Shown here: positions 45,336-57,464 of the stretch, one piece after another
Numbering within the stretch: position 1 is the stretch's first letter
Layout: each line of letters opens with the position of its first letter
Source of the DNA: Primula veris
Lineage: Eukaryota; Streptophyta; Magnoliopsida; Ericales; Primulaceae
DNA: 64,000 nt
NCBI GenBank assembly: GCA_963682055.1
Contig: OY821741.1
Location: 24,684,711 to 24,748,710, forward strand
Direction of reading: 5' to 3'
Position numbers and translations under genes: made by a program
The notes under the pieces: generated by a model
The model's database searches: none
What the model was told of the DNA's origin: nothing
The model's input: the letters and a program-made list of their open reading frames with translations, nothing else

Positions 45336-46470
45336 TGTTGGTTTCGGTGTACGAAATAACAATTAAACAATAATAAAGGACTAAAATAATAATAATCAAA
45401 ACCAGTGTAATTTTTATTAATTCAGAATTGAAACTGAAATTACAGATTACAACATGTATGGACTGAATAGAAATTAAAGCAAACGTTATTCAGATTATTA
45501 TTATCAATTAATAATCTGATGTACTGAATTGCGATAAATAGATATTGCCGGACTGGAAAGCATAAACTTAACAGCATGACTGTTCTTTTTTAAATTGAAA
45601 TTAAAGGACTGAAATGAAACTATTCTAATTACAAAATTGAAATTACATAATAGAAACAGTAATTTAAAAAAATTACAGAAAGGTAAAAAAACAGAATTGA
45701 AAATTACAGCTAAGTACAACAAATTAAAATACTGAATAGAAAAGACATAAATGTAAATTGCGGTATTAAAATACTGAATTGAAAAGACAGAAAAATAAAA
45801 GACGATGTGACTGTTAGACAGTCTGCCCTTAACCGATATTCGCCCAACCACCTTAATGTTTCTGGTTGCGTTGGCGCTTCGATCCCAAGGTACAACGTCT
45901 CGGAGGACTCGCCGGAAACTGGCGACGAGTAAAGGTCGAGCTGTTGGTGGGTGGTTCTCTCTCTTTCTAATATACTATGGAAAAAAAAATGAATGCTGTT
46001 TTCAGAATGTAAAATTGTGTTTAGAGAGTGGGAGAGAGCTGCCTACTTATAGGCTAAGCTGAAATCTCAGCCATTATATTCACTTAATTCAGTATTCGAA
46101 ACTGCTGAATTAATGAGCCTACACATTATTACCACTCTCTAGTGGTGAATATGTATATAAACTATTCAAAATAGTTTTTCCTCTTTGATGTGGGATAAAC
46201 ATTTGGGTGGCTTCCCCATCCATTTGTTTTCCCACTTCCTCTCCCAAATTCCAGATTTCGTCTCTCCATAGTCCAATTTCGGAGCCAATTTTCATTCACA
46301 CTCATTCACCGAATAGGTCATGCGATATACCGTTTCGAAACTTGTCACACAAGCTACTCAAACTACTTGAGTACGGAGTCTAAACTTTAGATTATTCGCA
46401 TGGAATTTGACCAAACTTTTAGACTCGTGACCAATTCGGAAAACACCATGAAACATGGTTTTTTCCAGCA
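45336..46470 (-). repeat. 5' LTR of the minus-strand copia element
   Basis: 1,135 bp. It matches the 3' LTR except that the GC-rich 313-bp segment is missing between short ATGA repeats. It has several further substitutions, so it is clearly older than the intact copia element. Confidence 0.88.
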
Positions 46471-47918
46471 TATATTTGTAGCTATGATCATTGGTAAAAC
46501 TCCGACGGTGGAGGTTGACTTAGACCAATGTTTATCTCTTTGATATACTTCAATAATTTTATACATTTATTTACATAAACAATTAGTTTTAATTCATCTG
46601 AAAATCCCTCCCTCCAAAAAAAAAAATATAGTTCAAGTTAAATAAAACTAAGCTAGATACTTTCTGCGGATACGAATCTTACTTTCGCTACTACACATTA
46701 ATTTTTGAGGTAAAAGTTTTATTTTTGGGTACGTACGCCACCACATCAAGTTGTTTCCAACAAATATTTGTATGAATTCAAAAAAGGAGTCAACATCAGA
46801 TATATAACGTACAAAAAATTTAGTTTCATAGTTCAAACAAAGAAGGACAAAACATACTTTCCACAAAAAAAGGACTAACTAAACAAAGAGTTTACCCACA
46901 TCTGGAAATAATTCAATTAAGACCGCAAATGAATTGTAACAAGTATACATATGTGTCTATGTTTGTTACCGACTCGCGTGCTCGGAGGCTCATGGGAGTT
47001 TTCAATAGATTAACCGTTTTACTGATTACCGACATTTTGTTAACAGTGAGGAGGTAGTGTTGCGAAGTGTTCTGAACATTGGTTCTCAATTAGAACATGT
47101 GGAATGGAGTCTTGATTTTTCGTATTAATTAGAACCACTCGTATCTCATCATCTAGTTACTCGTTGTATGTTCCGCTTGTCTTCGTTACGATCCTAGTAA
47201 TAACTGTTTCTGGCCAATAAGTGATTTTTATACATACATCTGCGGCATCATGTACAGTTCAGCTATGAATTCTGCCTAGCAAAGCTCGAACCTTCGACGA
47301 TTTGGACTTTTGTCTATTCATTCAAATAGGATTTGCTATAATTATAAAAAGATTGGAATCGGTATCTAAGAAATAATTGGTTGGTATAATATGGTATAGC
47401 ATTTCACTCCTAAAATAGAATAGATGCTTATTCCCCTGGTTTGGAGATTATCATTCATATATTTATGAACAAGCTAGGGTTCTCGTGTTAGTCATGGCTA
47501 TATTACGTCCTATGAATATTAAGAGTTTTTGACACAAATGCTGTTATTGGCCAAACTAATTCCCATTCTAGTGTTACTTCTAAATATATTCCCAAAATAG
47601 TGTTGATTTTGCCATGTCATCTCCACCTAGGAGAGAGACTTAATCTATAAATGTAAGCAATATAATTAACTATAATGCAATAAAATAACAATGTTGATGC
47701 GGATTAACGTTGATTACTTTGTTTTTCTTGTTTTTATGTACACTTGAAATAAGTTTTATTTTACATGTTTATGTTTAAAATAATTAACTAATAAAACATC
47801 TAGTATATGAAGTAAATATCTTAATCTAGTTACAATATTGCATATGTAACTGCTCAGTGAAAACCTCAATAAACGCGACCTACCTCTAAAACCTACTTCC
47901 TCCTTTGTTCTCATACTC

Positions 47919-48119
47919 TCAGGGAAAGAAAATCCCAGGTGAAGAAATGCCGCTCACTTTGTTTTCCTTTCCTTTTGCTGTAGTCGAAAAGGAACCGAAC
48001 CCTTGAAATGGCAGAAATGTCCCTCTTCTGGCTATGTTTTTACTGGAAGAAAATGGATCATTGGCTACAGGGCCCCGCTCCTCCATAACTCCCTTAACAT
48101 CAACAAGAAGTGAAACCAT
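47919..48119 (-). pseudogene. Unassigned 66-codon frame, possible exon relic
   Basis: The peptide (for example GPVANDPFSSSKNIARRG) has ordinary protein-like composition in an AT-rich surround, which is why it is listed. It has no domain I recognise, and neither flank offers a clear exon partner. It could be a captured gene fragment or chance. Confidence 0.2.
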
Positions 48120-48312
48120 ATTATGATTGAAAAAAAACCAAATAATTTAAAGACTTGGACTTGAATAACGAAATCGGTCAATGAATATGTAAGAGAAACT
48201 GCCAAAAACATGCATAAATAAAAAGAGAGAATAAAATCAAACTGAAGTGTCATTATTGCAAGTCAGGCGCAAACATTGAACAAACTTAAACTGGTCCTTA
48301 TTGTTTTCAACT

Positions 48313-48363
48313 ATAATCCTGATAAAGGCATAATCCTGATAAAGGCATAATCCTGATAAAGGC
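48313..48363. repeat. Three exact 17-bp tandem repeats
   Basis: The unit ATAATCCTGATAAAGGC occurs three times without change. There is no gene context. Confidence 0.85.
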
Positions 48364-49923
48364 ATGATATGAAACACCCTAAATTAGTACAACTGGTCTA
48401 AACGAAAACTATAACCCAAGTCGCTCGAATCTGACATGTTGAAAGAAATGTAATCACCTCTACGAAAATAATAATTATAAATGTAGCCAAGTGAAAAGAT
48501 GTTTATTCAAGTACTGAACAAATCTCTTTATACATGTATGGAGCTTTAGAAATGAAATTATGACATTAACATGAAAACCCCCCACCAAAAACGCTATATA
48601 AATGTAGTCATATCATACGAGATTATCATCCAAATTCTCAACTTTGATGTCCTCAAACAAGTCTAATTACCTGGGCTATTAGAGGGCCGGCCTGAAGTTT
48701 TTGTTACTCGCTGCAAAAAAAAAAAAATTGGGTCTTTTTTCAATTGTAGTTTCGTTATATCAATTTTAATGAAATATTTTAACGGTAAAATAATTAAAAA
48801 TTAACTCTCAAAAGAAATTATCAATACAAACAAAATATCATCTTACCTATAAACATTTTAGTCAATTTATACAAAAAATTATGTCAAAATAACATATTTA
48901 CTTCACTGCAATCATTTAAATGCATTTCATATGCATATTCTGTGCAGCTATTACACGTATATATATTTTTTTTACACATAGATACATTTTAATTATTTAT
49001 TTATCTGCGTCGTGGGGTCTTGAAAGATTATTCAAAGTCATGAAATCCGATGCGGTCACAGCTCATACACATCTTCAGGACCACCCCTCGGCTAGTAAAA
49101 AAAGTTTGAACACTTACGAATTTGCAATTTTCATTTACAACCACGAATAGGGGTGGGATTTTTTACCGAAAAACCGAACCGAACCGGAAAAACCGTTCGG
49201 TTTGGTTTTGTTTATAAAAAACCGAACAAAAGTCCGGTTTGGTTTCAGTATATAGTTCTGGTACCGAAAAACACCGAACCGAGCCGAAAACCGAAAAAAA
49301 ACCGAAAACCGAAAACAACCGTAAACCGATTAAAAATATAATTTTATACACTTTTATTTATAAATAATTATCCTTGGTGTTTCAAGTAAAATCTTACTTA
49401 TTTCACGTATATGGAAGAAAAGTAAAAAAAAAAAAATAACGAGAGAGAATTTTATATTTATATTATTGCATTATTTTAAATTGTAAAAGTTATATAAACG
49501 TGACAACTAATAAGGTATATGCATCTAACATTAATAAATAAGAAAAATAAATTATATTATTAACAATTTATTCATAGCAAAATATATTTTGAAAAATTAT
49601 AATTTTTTATTAATAATCCTTAATTTTTTTCACATAAATATTTACTTACTATATATATCATAAGATTGATTTTTAACTTTTAAATATAAATCATTTTGCC
49701 TTTTTGACGTTTGAATTTTTATTAAAAAATTGTTTCAAACTGAAAAACCGGTTCGAACCGAAACCGAACCGAAAATACCAGTTCGGTACGTTACAATTTT
49801 ATCTTTGAAAATAGCCAAAACAAACCGAAATTATTTTCGGTTTGCCGAACCAGTCCTGTAACGACCCGGCCCCACGGACCGAACCGTCACGCCCGTATCA
49901 ACAATATTGTCCGCTTTGGCACA

Positions 49924-49990
49924 ACTTCCCAGGGGGGTCACTCATCCTGGTACTACTTCAAGCTAAGCACGCTTAACTATGGAGTTCCGT
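49924..49990 (-). promoter_or_regulatory. 5S rRNA-like Pol III promoter in Cassandra LTR (left)
   Basis: On the minus strand it has the 5S box A-like GTTAAGCGTGCTTAG and box C-like GGATGAGTGACC, as in plant 5S rRNA. It is more diverged than the right copy (GGATGAG against GGATGGG). Confidence 0.75.
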
Positions 49991-50320
49991 CTTCGCTGTT
50001 ATGTCGCACGGCTTTAAAAGGCTTTGTTGATAGGAAATGGATCTTTAAGCTCATATACCACACGAGTACTCTCATATCTGGGCGATGTGGGACTGATGCA
50101 CAACACCACACCACAGAAATTCCTTCCTGAAAGCCTGGGTCGTCACATCACCCCCCCTTTAGGCACGACGTCATCGTCGGGCACGTCGCCCTTTCGGGGC
50201 TCACACACTCGTGCTAGTCCCCACATTTTCGGCCAGATAGAGGTTCTGATACCATCTGTAACGACCTGGCCCCACGGACCGAACCGTCATGCCCGTATCA
50301 ACAATATTGTCCTCTTTGGC

Positions 50321-50388
50321 ACAACTTCCCAGGGGGGTCACCCATCCTAGTACTACTCCAAGCTAAGCACGCTTAACTATGGAGTTTC
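50321..50388 (-). promoter_or_regulatory. 5S rRNA-like Pol III promoter in Cassandra LTR (right)
   Basis: The minus strand reads GTTAAGCGTGCTTAG, then GTAGTACTAGGATGGGTGAC and CCTGGGAAGT, very close to plant 5S rRNA. It is not a 5S gene: only the promoter-bearing 3' half is present, inside an LTR. Confidence 0.8.
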
Positions 50389-50514
50389 GTCCTCGCTGTT
50401 GTGCCGCACGGGTACTCTCATATCTGGGCGATGTGGGACTGACGCACAACACCGCACCACAGAAATTCCTTCCTGAAAGTCTGGGTCGTCACAGGTCCCA
50501 TCCCTAACCACGAG

Positions 50515-51449
50515 TAAGAATAAGTTTCAATTTAAGTCAAACTAGAATGAACTTTATCAGAGAAAATTAACAACTTTGATGTACCTGTAAATTGTGCAAA
50601 GGCGGATTCTTATCCAGATTAGGCTCGCATTCGGTTTCGTTGCTATTATCATTTGTCCAAATTTTTGACACAAACGGTGTTACTGGCCAAACTATTCCCA
50701 AAATAGTGTTGATTTTGCCATGTCATCTCCACTTAGGGGAGATGACATAGCAAAATCAACACTATTTTGGTAATTCCCTATAATTCACTAAGGTAATAAC
50801 AATATTGATGCGGATTAACGTTAATTACTTTGTTTTTCTTGTTTTTATGAACACTTTAAATAAGTTTTATTTTACATGTTTATGTTTAAAATGATTAATT
50901 AATAAAACATCTAGTATATGAACTAATTATATCCTAATAACTAATCACTAATAAAAAGCTTTTGAAACCGTAACAATCAATCTGGCTCCATCAAGATAAA
51001 AAAAATTGAAGAAACCAACAAAAAATAATTTTTTTAATAAATTAGTTTGTGTCGTATGTAACTAGAAAAAAGCTAACAGTACCGAAGTAATGGACTAATG
51101 GGGCTGGGAAAAGTGTTCCTTATTTACCAATAGTATCTTAATACGATTAGTGGATTAACAAAGTAAGTAAATTCAATAACTAACATGTAAAATCCGTCTA
51201 ATTTATATTGCTGCTTGTCAACCCAAATTAATTACATTGCCATTTCGTACGTGGAACATCTTTTGTGGATGACTAATTTCTATAAAAAAACATCACAACA
51301 CTATTAGTTTTTTATTTTGATAAATTAATGGGTTTTTCATTTTAAACCGTCATTAGAAAGAGATGTTTTTTTTTAATTAGATTGCTTAAATGAATTGATT
51401 TTCTCTCCTAATTGGATGTGACATGGTAAAATCAACACTATTTTGATAA
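50515..51449. other. No gene seen apart from the hairpin and direct repeat
   Basis: AT-rich. Contains the 50664-50935 partner of the direct repeat at 47530-47820, and an inverted hairpin-arm copy just before the next LTR. Confidence 0.5.
50698..50770. repeat. Near-perfect 33-bp inverted repeat (hairpin MITE or small-RNA precursor-like)
   Basis: Arms 50698-50730 and 50738-50770 pair at 32 of 33 positions around a 7-nt loop. The arm sequence (starts CCAAAATAGTGTTGATTTTG) also occurs singly near 47591-47622 and, inverted, near 51417-51446. This points to a small terminal-inverted-repeat family. It lies in a 280-bp direct repeat with 47530-47820. Confidence 0.8.
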
Positions 51450-51693
51450 TGTTGTAAGTTAACTATTGACAATATAATATGGAGAGATAAGTACCGAGAG
51501 AAAGAATCAATAGAGATCTCATTAATGTATTAATGGCGTTATACAATGAACACATCAAACTATTTATATAATAAGAGCTTGAAGGGCTATATAAGAGTGC
51601 TATACAAAGAATAACTAGAAATCAATAGATATAAAGACTCTATGAATCCTAAGTGTAGTAGAAGTCCTAATAAATACACAATATCCTACAACA
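51450..51693 (-). repeat. 3' LTR of the decayed copia relative
   Basis: 244 bp with TGTTGTA/TACAACA ends like the intact element's 199-bp LTR, but the interior is clearly different. The purine tract AAGGGGGAG adjoins it on the minus strand. Confidence 0.75.
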
Positions 51694-52608
51694 CTCCCCC
51701 TTAGATGTACGTTTCTATCTTAAGTCCTTCGTCTTCATGTAGCGCGAGTGGTAGATAAGTCAAGTCGATATTCGTTAGAAAATGTTAACACATAAAAACC
51801 ATAAGTTTTGAAAACCGAACATGTGACAAAACCGACACTTCAGAAAAAAATGGTGTTGCCAAATGATAAAGGCCGAAACACTGTGTGTAACAGACTATGA
51901 AACCGGTGCCTTGTCAAAACCTTACTAAAGAAAACCCTGTGGGAAATAGTTTGGTCAAAGGACAAAAGAGTATACGATAGTCAATACAATAGCGGGTGTA
52001 CTAATATAAGAAGTGGCTCGTCAAAACCTTGTCAGAGTAAACCCAGTGGGAAAAACCTCTGATCGAAGGAAAAAAAAGTGCACGATGGTTAGAAGTATAC
52101 GACTAGATACTCCCACTGATTTCGTCAATTCTTAGTGAGATATCCGGAATCTGTCTCGTTAAAAACCTTGCCAAGTAAAACTCAGTGGAAAAAAAACATT
52201 TGTCTAAGGACAAAAAGAGTACACGAACATTCGACTGGATGCTCCTCCTTAATTGAACACGACAGGGTGTGAGGATTTTAACTAACTAGTAATTAGTGAA
52301 ATAAACATCATCATGGATGCTCCCCCTCACTTGCACACGACTGAGTGTAAGGATTTTATATTTCAAGAAATAGTACGAGCATTCGACTGAATGCTTCATT
52401 TTACTTGCACATGACTGAGAGCGGTAAAATCTAAAGATGGAATAGAGTGAGCATTCGACGGGATGCTCTTATACGTCATATGTGAAAGTTTGTTTTTGTG
52501 AGATATGCCAAATATATATTATAATCTAGTCGTGACTCTCTTGATCCATAGTAACATGTTGTCCTAAGACAAGCCTTCATCTAGATCGTGAGACATAACA
52601 CATGTACT

Positions 52609-52848
52609 TCATATGGCTAATACCAGCTCGAATCCATATGCCCTCTCTAGTCGTCTCATAGAGCACGAGTAGATAAGAATGATTTGTATGGAGTCTTTCC
52701 AAGACCTTTCATTATTCCTAATGGTAAAGAAGTAACCATTTAGGAAAAGTCCCTTATGCGGGTTTGATAAGTAACCGGTATCAGTATAACTGGAAAAGGG
52801 TTGCATTGATTTCAGTATCGAAGGGGGTAGGTAGACTCGATGACGCAA
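52609..52848 (-). pseudogene. RNase H remnant of the decayed copia relative
   Basis: The peptide TDTGYLSNPHKGLFLNGYFFTI aligns with ADAGFLSDPHKGRSQSGYVF of the intact Pol. The catalytic Asp context has decayed, and stops lie on both sides. Confidence 0.65.
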
Positions 52849-54539
52849 ACGGGATAAAGTAGCCTCTTTCCTTAGTACTTTTAAGGTAACGAAAAAATAT
52901 CTTTAATGTCATTTCCGTTGCAGCGTGTTAGCACGGTGCTGTGTCGAGCTACATCATCTACAGTAGACGAGATGTTCGTCCTAGCACATTAGACCAAGTA
53001 CAATGGTGCACTTATTGTACTCAGATATAAACATCATGATTCGATATCTCTTCAAATTCACCCCGAGGACGGAATAGGTCTATACCGACGGCTAGTGATC
53101 AAACGATCATGGGAGAATTTGACGACTTACTAAGCGTCAAAACACCTTCTGGGTGTAGTGAATCATGGACTCAGATCCAATCTATATGGGACTCGATCTT
53201 TAGGCTGAGTCAATACCGTGTCTTCTCAAGATCTTTCATCTCGAAGGCAAATCCATAATATTTTTCCAAGTATCCCAAGATGATCAAGTACACATTTAAG
53301 CGGAATACCACCTCCACTCAGATTATTTTAATCCATAGAGTGAATGTCTCAGTTAACTAAGAATATGTTTCCTGGTCAGAAACTACTTGATTCAAGCATC
53401 TGAAGTTCGAAATGAACCTTCATCAGCATCTCTTTGTCTAAATCCCCATAGAGATAAACATGACCACATTCATGGATGCATAAGTTTTAGGAAACTACTA
53501 AACTGATAAAGTAGGGGACCGTTATAACGTCCATTACGAGTAAATAAACCATCTCGTAATCAATTCCAAGGTGTGAGAACATTGCACTACTAGGCGAGCA
53601 CTGACACAGTCTCATTATTCTCATCACACTTCCTTACAACTACCCAAATAAACGAACACGTTTAGATATTTGGTGGTGTTGGAATGACAGGTCCACACAC
53701 ACTTTGTTTCTCTAAGAAATTTTCCTTGGAATATAAGTTTCCATTAGGTCAGTCTGATCTTCGTTGGTTTCAGGCAATGGTACATGGGTCCATGTCATCA
53801 TTTGCTCATATTATCAGTCGTCACTGAATATATGAACAAGTAATCGACGACAGTCTCGTTTTGCATCAAATCGTCTAAGATAGCATGATCGACAAATATT
53901 TAGAGATTCTTAGGATGAGGTGGAAATCACACATCTCCTTGATCTTTTATAATCTCGTACGAAAAACGAGTTTCAGTTCACCACTTCTGGGGCTGAACAA
54001 ATTAAGAACCGGTCAACTTCGTCGTTACTTTGGGAAGTACGATAGACTGACGGCCAATGACATCGTCCTTTGCTTGGCGGGTTTAACCAAAGCAACGTGT
54101 TACGATAGGAACACGACGTCTGACAGGGATGACTATTCTTGCAAGCAATTTGCAATATGTACATATGATCTCGTGACATTTCACAAATTGTCAAGTGTGT
54201 CTGGTACTTATTTAGACTTAGCGGAGTCTCTACACTTTACTTATCATTTAGTGTAGTTTGGGGATCAATGTAAGACTGAGTGGTTTAATGCCACGTTACT
54301 TCACGCGTTCCTCATCTACGGTTACGTGCATATCTCCCCCTAACGACAGGGAGCACGGTCTTAGTGATGTCACTTTCGCATATGATGCAATAAAGAGATC
54401 GATTGCCAATGTTACTCTATCAAATGATAAGCGGGGGATTTATAATCGATCTATGTCCCCTTCAGAGGTCCATATTTTGAATGCTATAGCGGCTCAATCA
54501 AAATATTAATTAAGAGCTCCAAACAGGCGGACTTCTGGA

Positions 54540-55002
54540 TCATAACTTGTAACCAGCTAATATGCATAAGGTGTTTGAGTGTATGTGGGCCTCATAATGG
54601 AACAATGCAGCAGTATGCACTATATAATAACCCCACACAAAAATATAAATATCGGTGCGCAAGACCACGAAGTGCATGCAATCATTTGCAGTCGCATCCT
54701 CAAACTTTCCGTGAGTCCACTTGGGTTTTAACATAATCGACAGTATGTTCAATTTAAATTCTCAAACTCAAGTAATACACATCGTAATTTCGATGTTTAC
54801 TCTTCGGCATTATCAAGTCTATTGGACTTTCAGGATAATCCGGATCATGAGCCATCAACTTAATAATAAGGCTAAGAGTTTGGGAAGCACTGTATTTTCT
54901 GTGGACAACAATAGAATGTGACCAAATTGGATGCATCAACCATAACCATATATATTTATGGTCCGTAGTATGGTTGAATAAGTCCACAAATATCTCCTTC
55001 AA
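54540..55002 (-). pseudogene. Integrase remnant of the decayed copia relative
   Basis: Two overlapping frames keep traces of the integrase core: SLIIKLMAHDPDYPESPIDLI against QIIKLRAHHPDYPIKSIRLD, and WGYYIVHTAALFHYEAH against WGYAILHAAALVRLRPM. Frameshifts and loss of the acidic residues make it dead. Confidence 0.65.
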
Positions 55003-56329
55003 TTTTTTCCAGAATTCTATGAGACTATTTAGGATCTTTACACATTATTGTTCTTCAAACAAGACATTAGTGGCATGTGAATTTCAGACTAATCACGAAA
55101 TTATTCCTCAAAGAGTATCCAAACGCGATGTGATTATTAATCCAACATCGTCTTTTGACCCGGGTATATTACATCCGGTCAATGCCACAATGTCAAAATA
55201 CTATTATCAATAGACGACAGGCGAATGATATTACTAACAATCATGTATGAGCATATAAGACTTCTTATCAATCGACGACATCCGAATGATAAGGTAAGTT
55301 TTAAATGCTTTAAAAGCGTGGTTAAACCACTTGAAAGACATCTCAACTCCTCAAGAATACGATTTTGATCATATCGAGTGGAGGGTGGGTAAAGAAATTT
55401 TTATTCTCTTATGAGCTATTACTAGTCATCATTGGGTTTCTCGAATATCTTATAACTCAACCAGATATAGCATGACCTGGAGTATAAAACCTCATATTTG
55501 ACAAATTAATTTGGTTTTACCAAATATTTCGATTTGGAACGACATGTCTAGAATCGTTGCTACTGAGAATAAGAGGGGGTCTAAAAAGTTTTCTTTCAGT
55601 TAGCTTTAACCATATTAGCGACTGGTTTTCCATCCTTATGATAGTTTAGAACTATATTAAGGGTAGTCGTCCATGACATTTGTCATTTATAGCAGAGAAT
55701 TGGCTTATTGAACATTGTCTCTTATTTTGGAATGTCGGGCCCAACTATTCCTTTCAAAAACTGCCTTGGTGCCACATGTCTTTGGTTCAGACTATTGTCG
55801 GAACCTCACTTGGCTAGGCGAGCGTTAGGCTTGCGGCAGTTCGAGACAAATAACCATTGTCTCGGTTCTTCATTCGAAGACAATATCCATAAACAACATT
55901 AACATCAGCCATAATAAAAAAAATGCCATAAACCCAATAGGATTAAAAACTACTCATCGAATGAGTTTATTGAATATAAATTCACAATACTGCTTATGGA
56001 ATACTTTTTCCAATATATTATTTTGGTGAAAGATCTCTCCAATATTTCAATTTCAAATATTTGTTCACCATAGACGTCATCGCGTCTGACATGTGGCGGC
56101 GGAATAAAATCAACGCCTTATCCTTCATCTTGCGAGTGACAACAACTCCGTGTTTTACTCTACATAGATGGCATCCAAAAATTTGGACATCACATGTTTA
56201 GACATCTAACATGTGGCGGCGGATTAAAATCTCGCCTAAACATATCGCAGTTAATACCAACTTGGCGATATTTCTCATCATAGATGGCATCCAACAAGTG
56301 TTGGGAGTTGTGGATTAGTTATCATATAA

Positions 56330-56521
56330 AATGACTGGTTTATGTTTATGGTTTGCACAAGTACAAACTTTGTTTGGAAACGACAGATTCGAAAACACTA
56401 GTTTTGCTTTACAAGTGAATTAGTTCTCATTGATCGAAATCGACAGGTCGATGCTCAGACACTAATTTGGTGAAAAAAATTCTATATAAACACACTCGGA
56501 AAAATTATTATTTACTCAACC
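56330..56521 (-). other. Conserved leader segment of the decayed copia relative
   Basis: The minus strand keeps TTGAGTAAATAATAATTT, the TTTGTACTTGTGCAAACCAT-type stretch and ATGATAACTAATCCA. All have close matches in the same order in the intact element's leader, although the coding regions have decayed much further. Confidence 0.6.
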
Positions 56522-57457
56522 ACTTGAGTTTTACTCAAATGATTAGGTTTAAAGGCTGTCATATACGTATTTACTGTGTTCCAAAATTGTCTTACATTTG
56601 GTTATATGTTCTTCTATTTATTATTTTTGCTCTTCTTTAGGTTAATATCGTTGCTTGTTTTAGTGAACCCCAGTTGAATATATTTAAACAAGCATCTGTC
56701 GTGTCAGATTTAACTTTCAGTTATACACTTACACTAGTTTCTTAATTGTTTTGGTTACATAGTTAAAAAAATATTCAAGAGAACAAATGATTTTATTATG
56801 TCTGAAGATTAGGTTTTAATTATCGGAATAGGAAAACTTGTTTCTTTCCGTTTGTTTTACTGAAACTAAATGATACATCTTTTTAGATGAAATCGGTTTT
56901 TAGTAACGTTTTCCAAATCTTGGCAAAATGGAAGAAAATCTCCCTGGATAATCCAGAAAACATTTTCCAGATAGAGAGCTATCTAGGAGGAAAAAATCAG
57001 CAAGAAATAATTCAGAAAACATTTCCCAGATAGAGAGCTCTCGTTTTGGTTTGAAACAGAGCTCGTTCCGGGACTGAGACGAGGTCGAAGTTAGGAAAAA
57101 ACGGAGCTTGTTTTGGTATGAAACCTAGCTTGTTTCGGGACCGAGACAGGTCCTTTTTGGGGGCACTGCAAGTGCTCGAGGGTTTGCCCAAGACTGTTTA
57201 ATACTTGGCTATTTGTTTAACCGCCTTGTGGGGGAATTGGGAATTTTAGAATATTTAAGAAAAAAGACGATTTATTGAATTTGGCTATTTTTCTTGTTGT
57301 TGTTTAGACCCGTAAAGTCAATAATTACGACATAGCGTAAGTGCATTCCAAGTGCTCGATGGTTTCCCCAAAATGGTTAATTTTTAGGCGGAGGCGGGAT
57401 GATTTTTAGTTGTACATGTTTATATCATTTTGTTTAATGAATAGATACATCTGTAAG
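56522..57457. other. Unassigned stretch, copy 2 counterpart of 10687-11620
   Basis: Nearly identical to copy 1. No gene was seen. Confidence 0.5.
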
Positions 57458-57464
57458 ATCAAAA

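Larger units (their letters stand above)
39173..46470 (-). mobile_element. Ty1/copia element on the minus strand, both LTRs, coding decayed
   Basis: 7,298 bp flanked by TATAT at 39168-39172 and 46471-46475. LTRs begin TGTTGG/TGCTGG-type and end in CCAACA/CCAGCA complements. Gag, protease-integrase and reverse transcriptase-RNase H follow in copia order on the minus strand but are broken by stops, frameshifts and a deletion between integrase and reverse transcriptase. The polypurine-like GTGGAGGAT adjoins the 3' LTR. It is inserted in copy 2-only sequence. Confidence 0.9.
46476..49139. other. Copy 2-specific stretch with no clear gene
   Basis: This holds a short minus-strand frame (47919-48119), a 17-bp triple repeat (48313-48363) and one arm of a 280-bp direct repeat (47530-47820, partner 50664-50935). 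A minus-strand frame ending LFEDIKVENLDDNLV near 48605-48660 could be a last exon, but nothing joins to it. Confidence 0.45.
49857..50493 (-). mobile_element. Cassandra-type TRIM retrotransposon
   Basis: Two short LTRs (49857-50147 and 50257-50493; TGTAACGACC to GTCGTCACA) flank about 110 bp. Each LTR carries 5S rRNA-like sequence on the minus strand. The minus-strand primer site GGTATCAGAACC follows the 5' LTR. The target duplication is (A/G)GTCC. Cassandra elements are known for 5S-derived Pol III promoters in their LTRs and have no coding capacity. Confidence 0.88.
49148..50506. mobile_element. hAT-type non-autonomous element with a nested Cassandra
   Basis: Ends are TAGGGGTGGGA and TCCCATCCCTA, flanked by ACCACGAA (49140-49147) and ACCACGAG (50507-50514), an 8-bp duplication with one mismatch. 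Subterminal regions are rich in CCGAACC/GGTTCGG motifs around an AT-rich core. Without the nested Cassandra it is about 720 bp. No transposase is encoded. Confidence 0.8.
51450..56521 (-). mobile_element. Decayed relative of the intact copia element, inverted, lacking the 5' LTR
   Basis: On the minus strand the order is leader, Gag, Pol remnants, 3' hairpin repeats, polypurine tract AAGGGGGAG and 3' LTR. Leader sequence near 56330-56521 matches 24840-25020 of the intact element well. The 5' LTR and first leader part are missing; homology stops at 56521. Many stops are present throughout. It is inverted relative to the intact element 21 kb away. Confidence 0.82.

Noticed and set aside
48605..48665. 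Possible last exon ending LFEDIKVENLDDNLV
   Set aside because: The acceptor lacks a pyrimidine tract and no upstream exon could be joined to it.
49924..50388. 5S rRNA genes
   Set aside because: Only the promoter-bearing part of 5S is present, twice, inside short LTRs with a primer site; this is a Cassandra element.
53885..54256. Plus-strand 123-aa ORF
   Set aside because: Lies antisense to decayed Pol of the inverted copia relative; no domain and no matching frame in the intact element.
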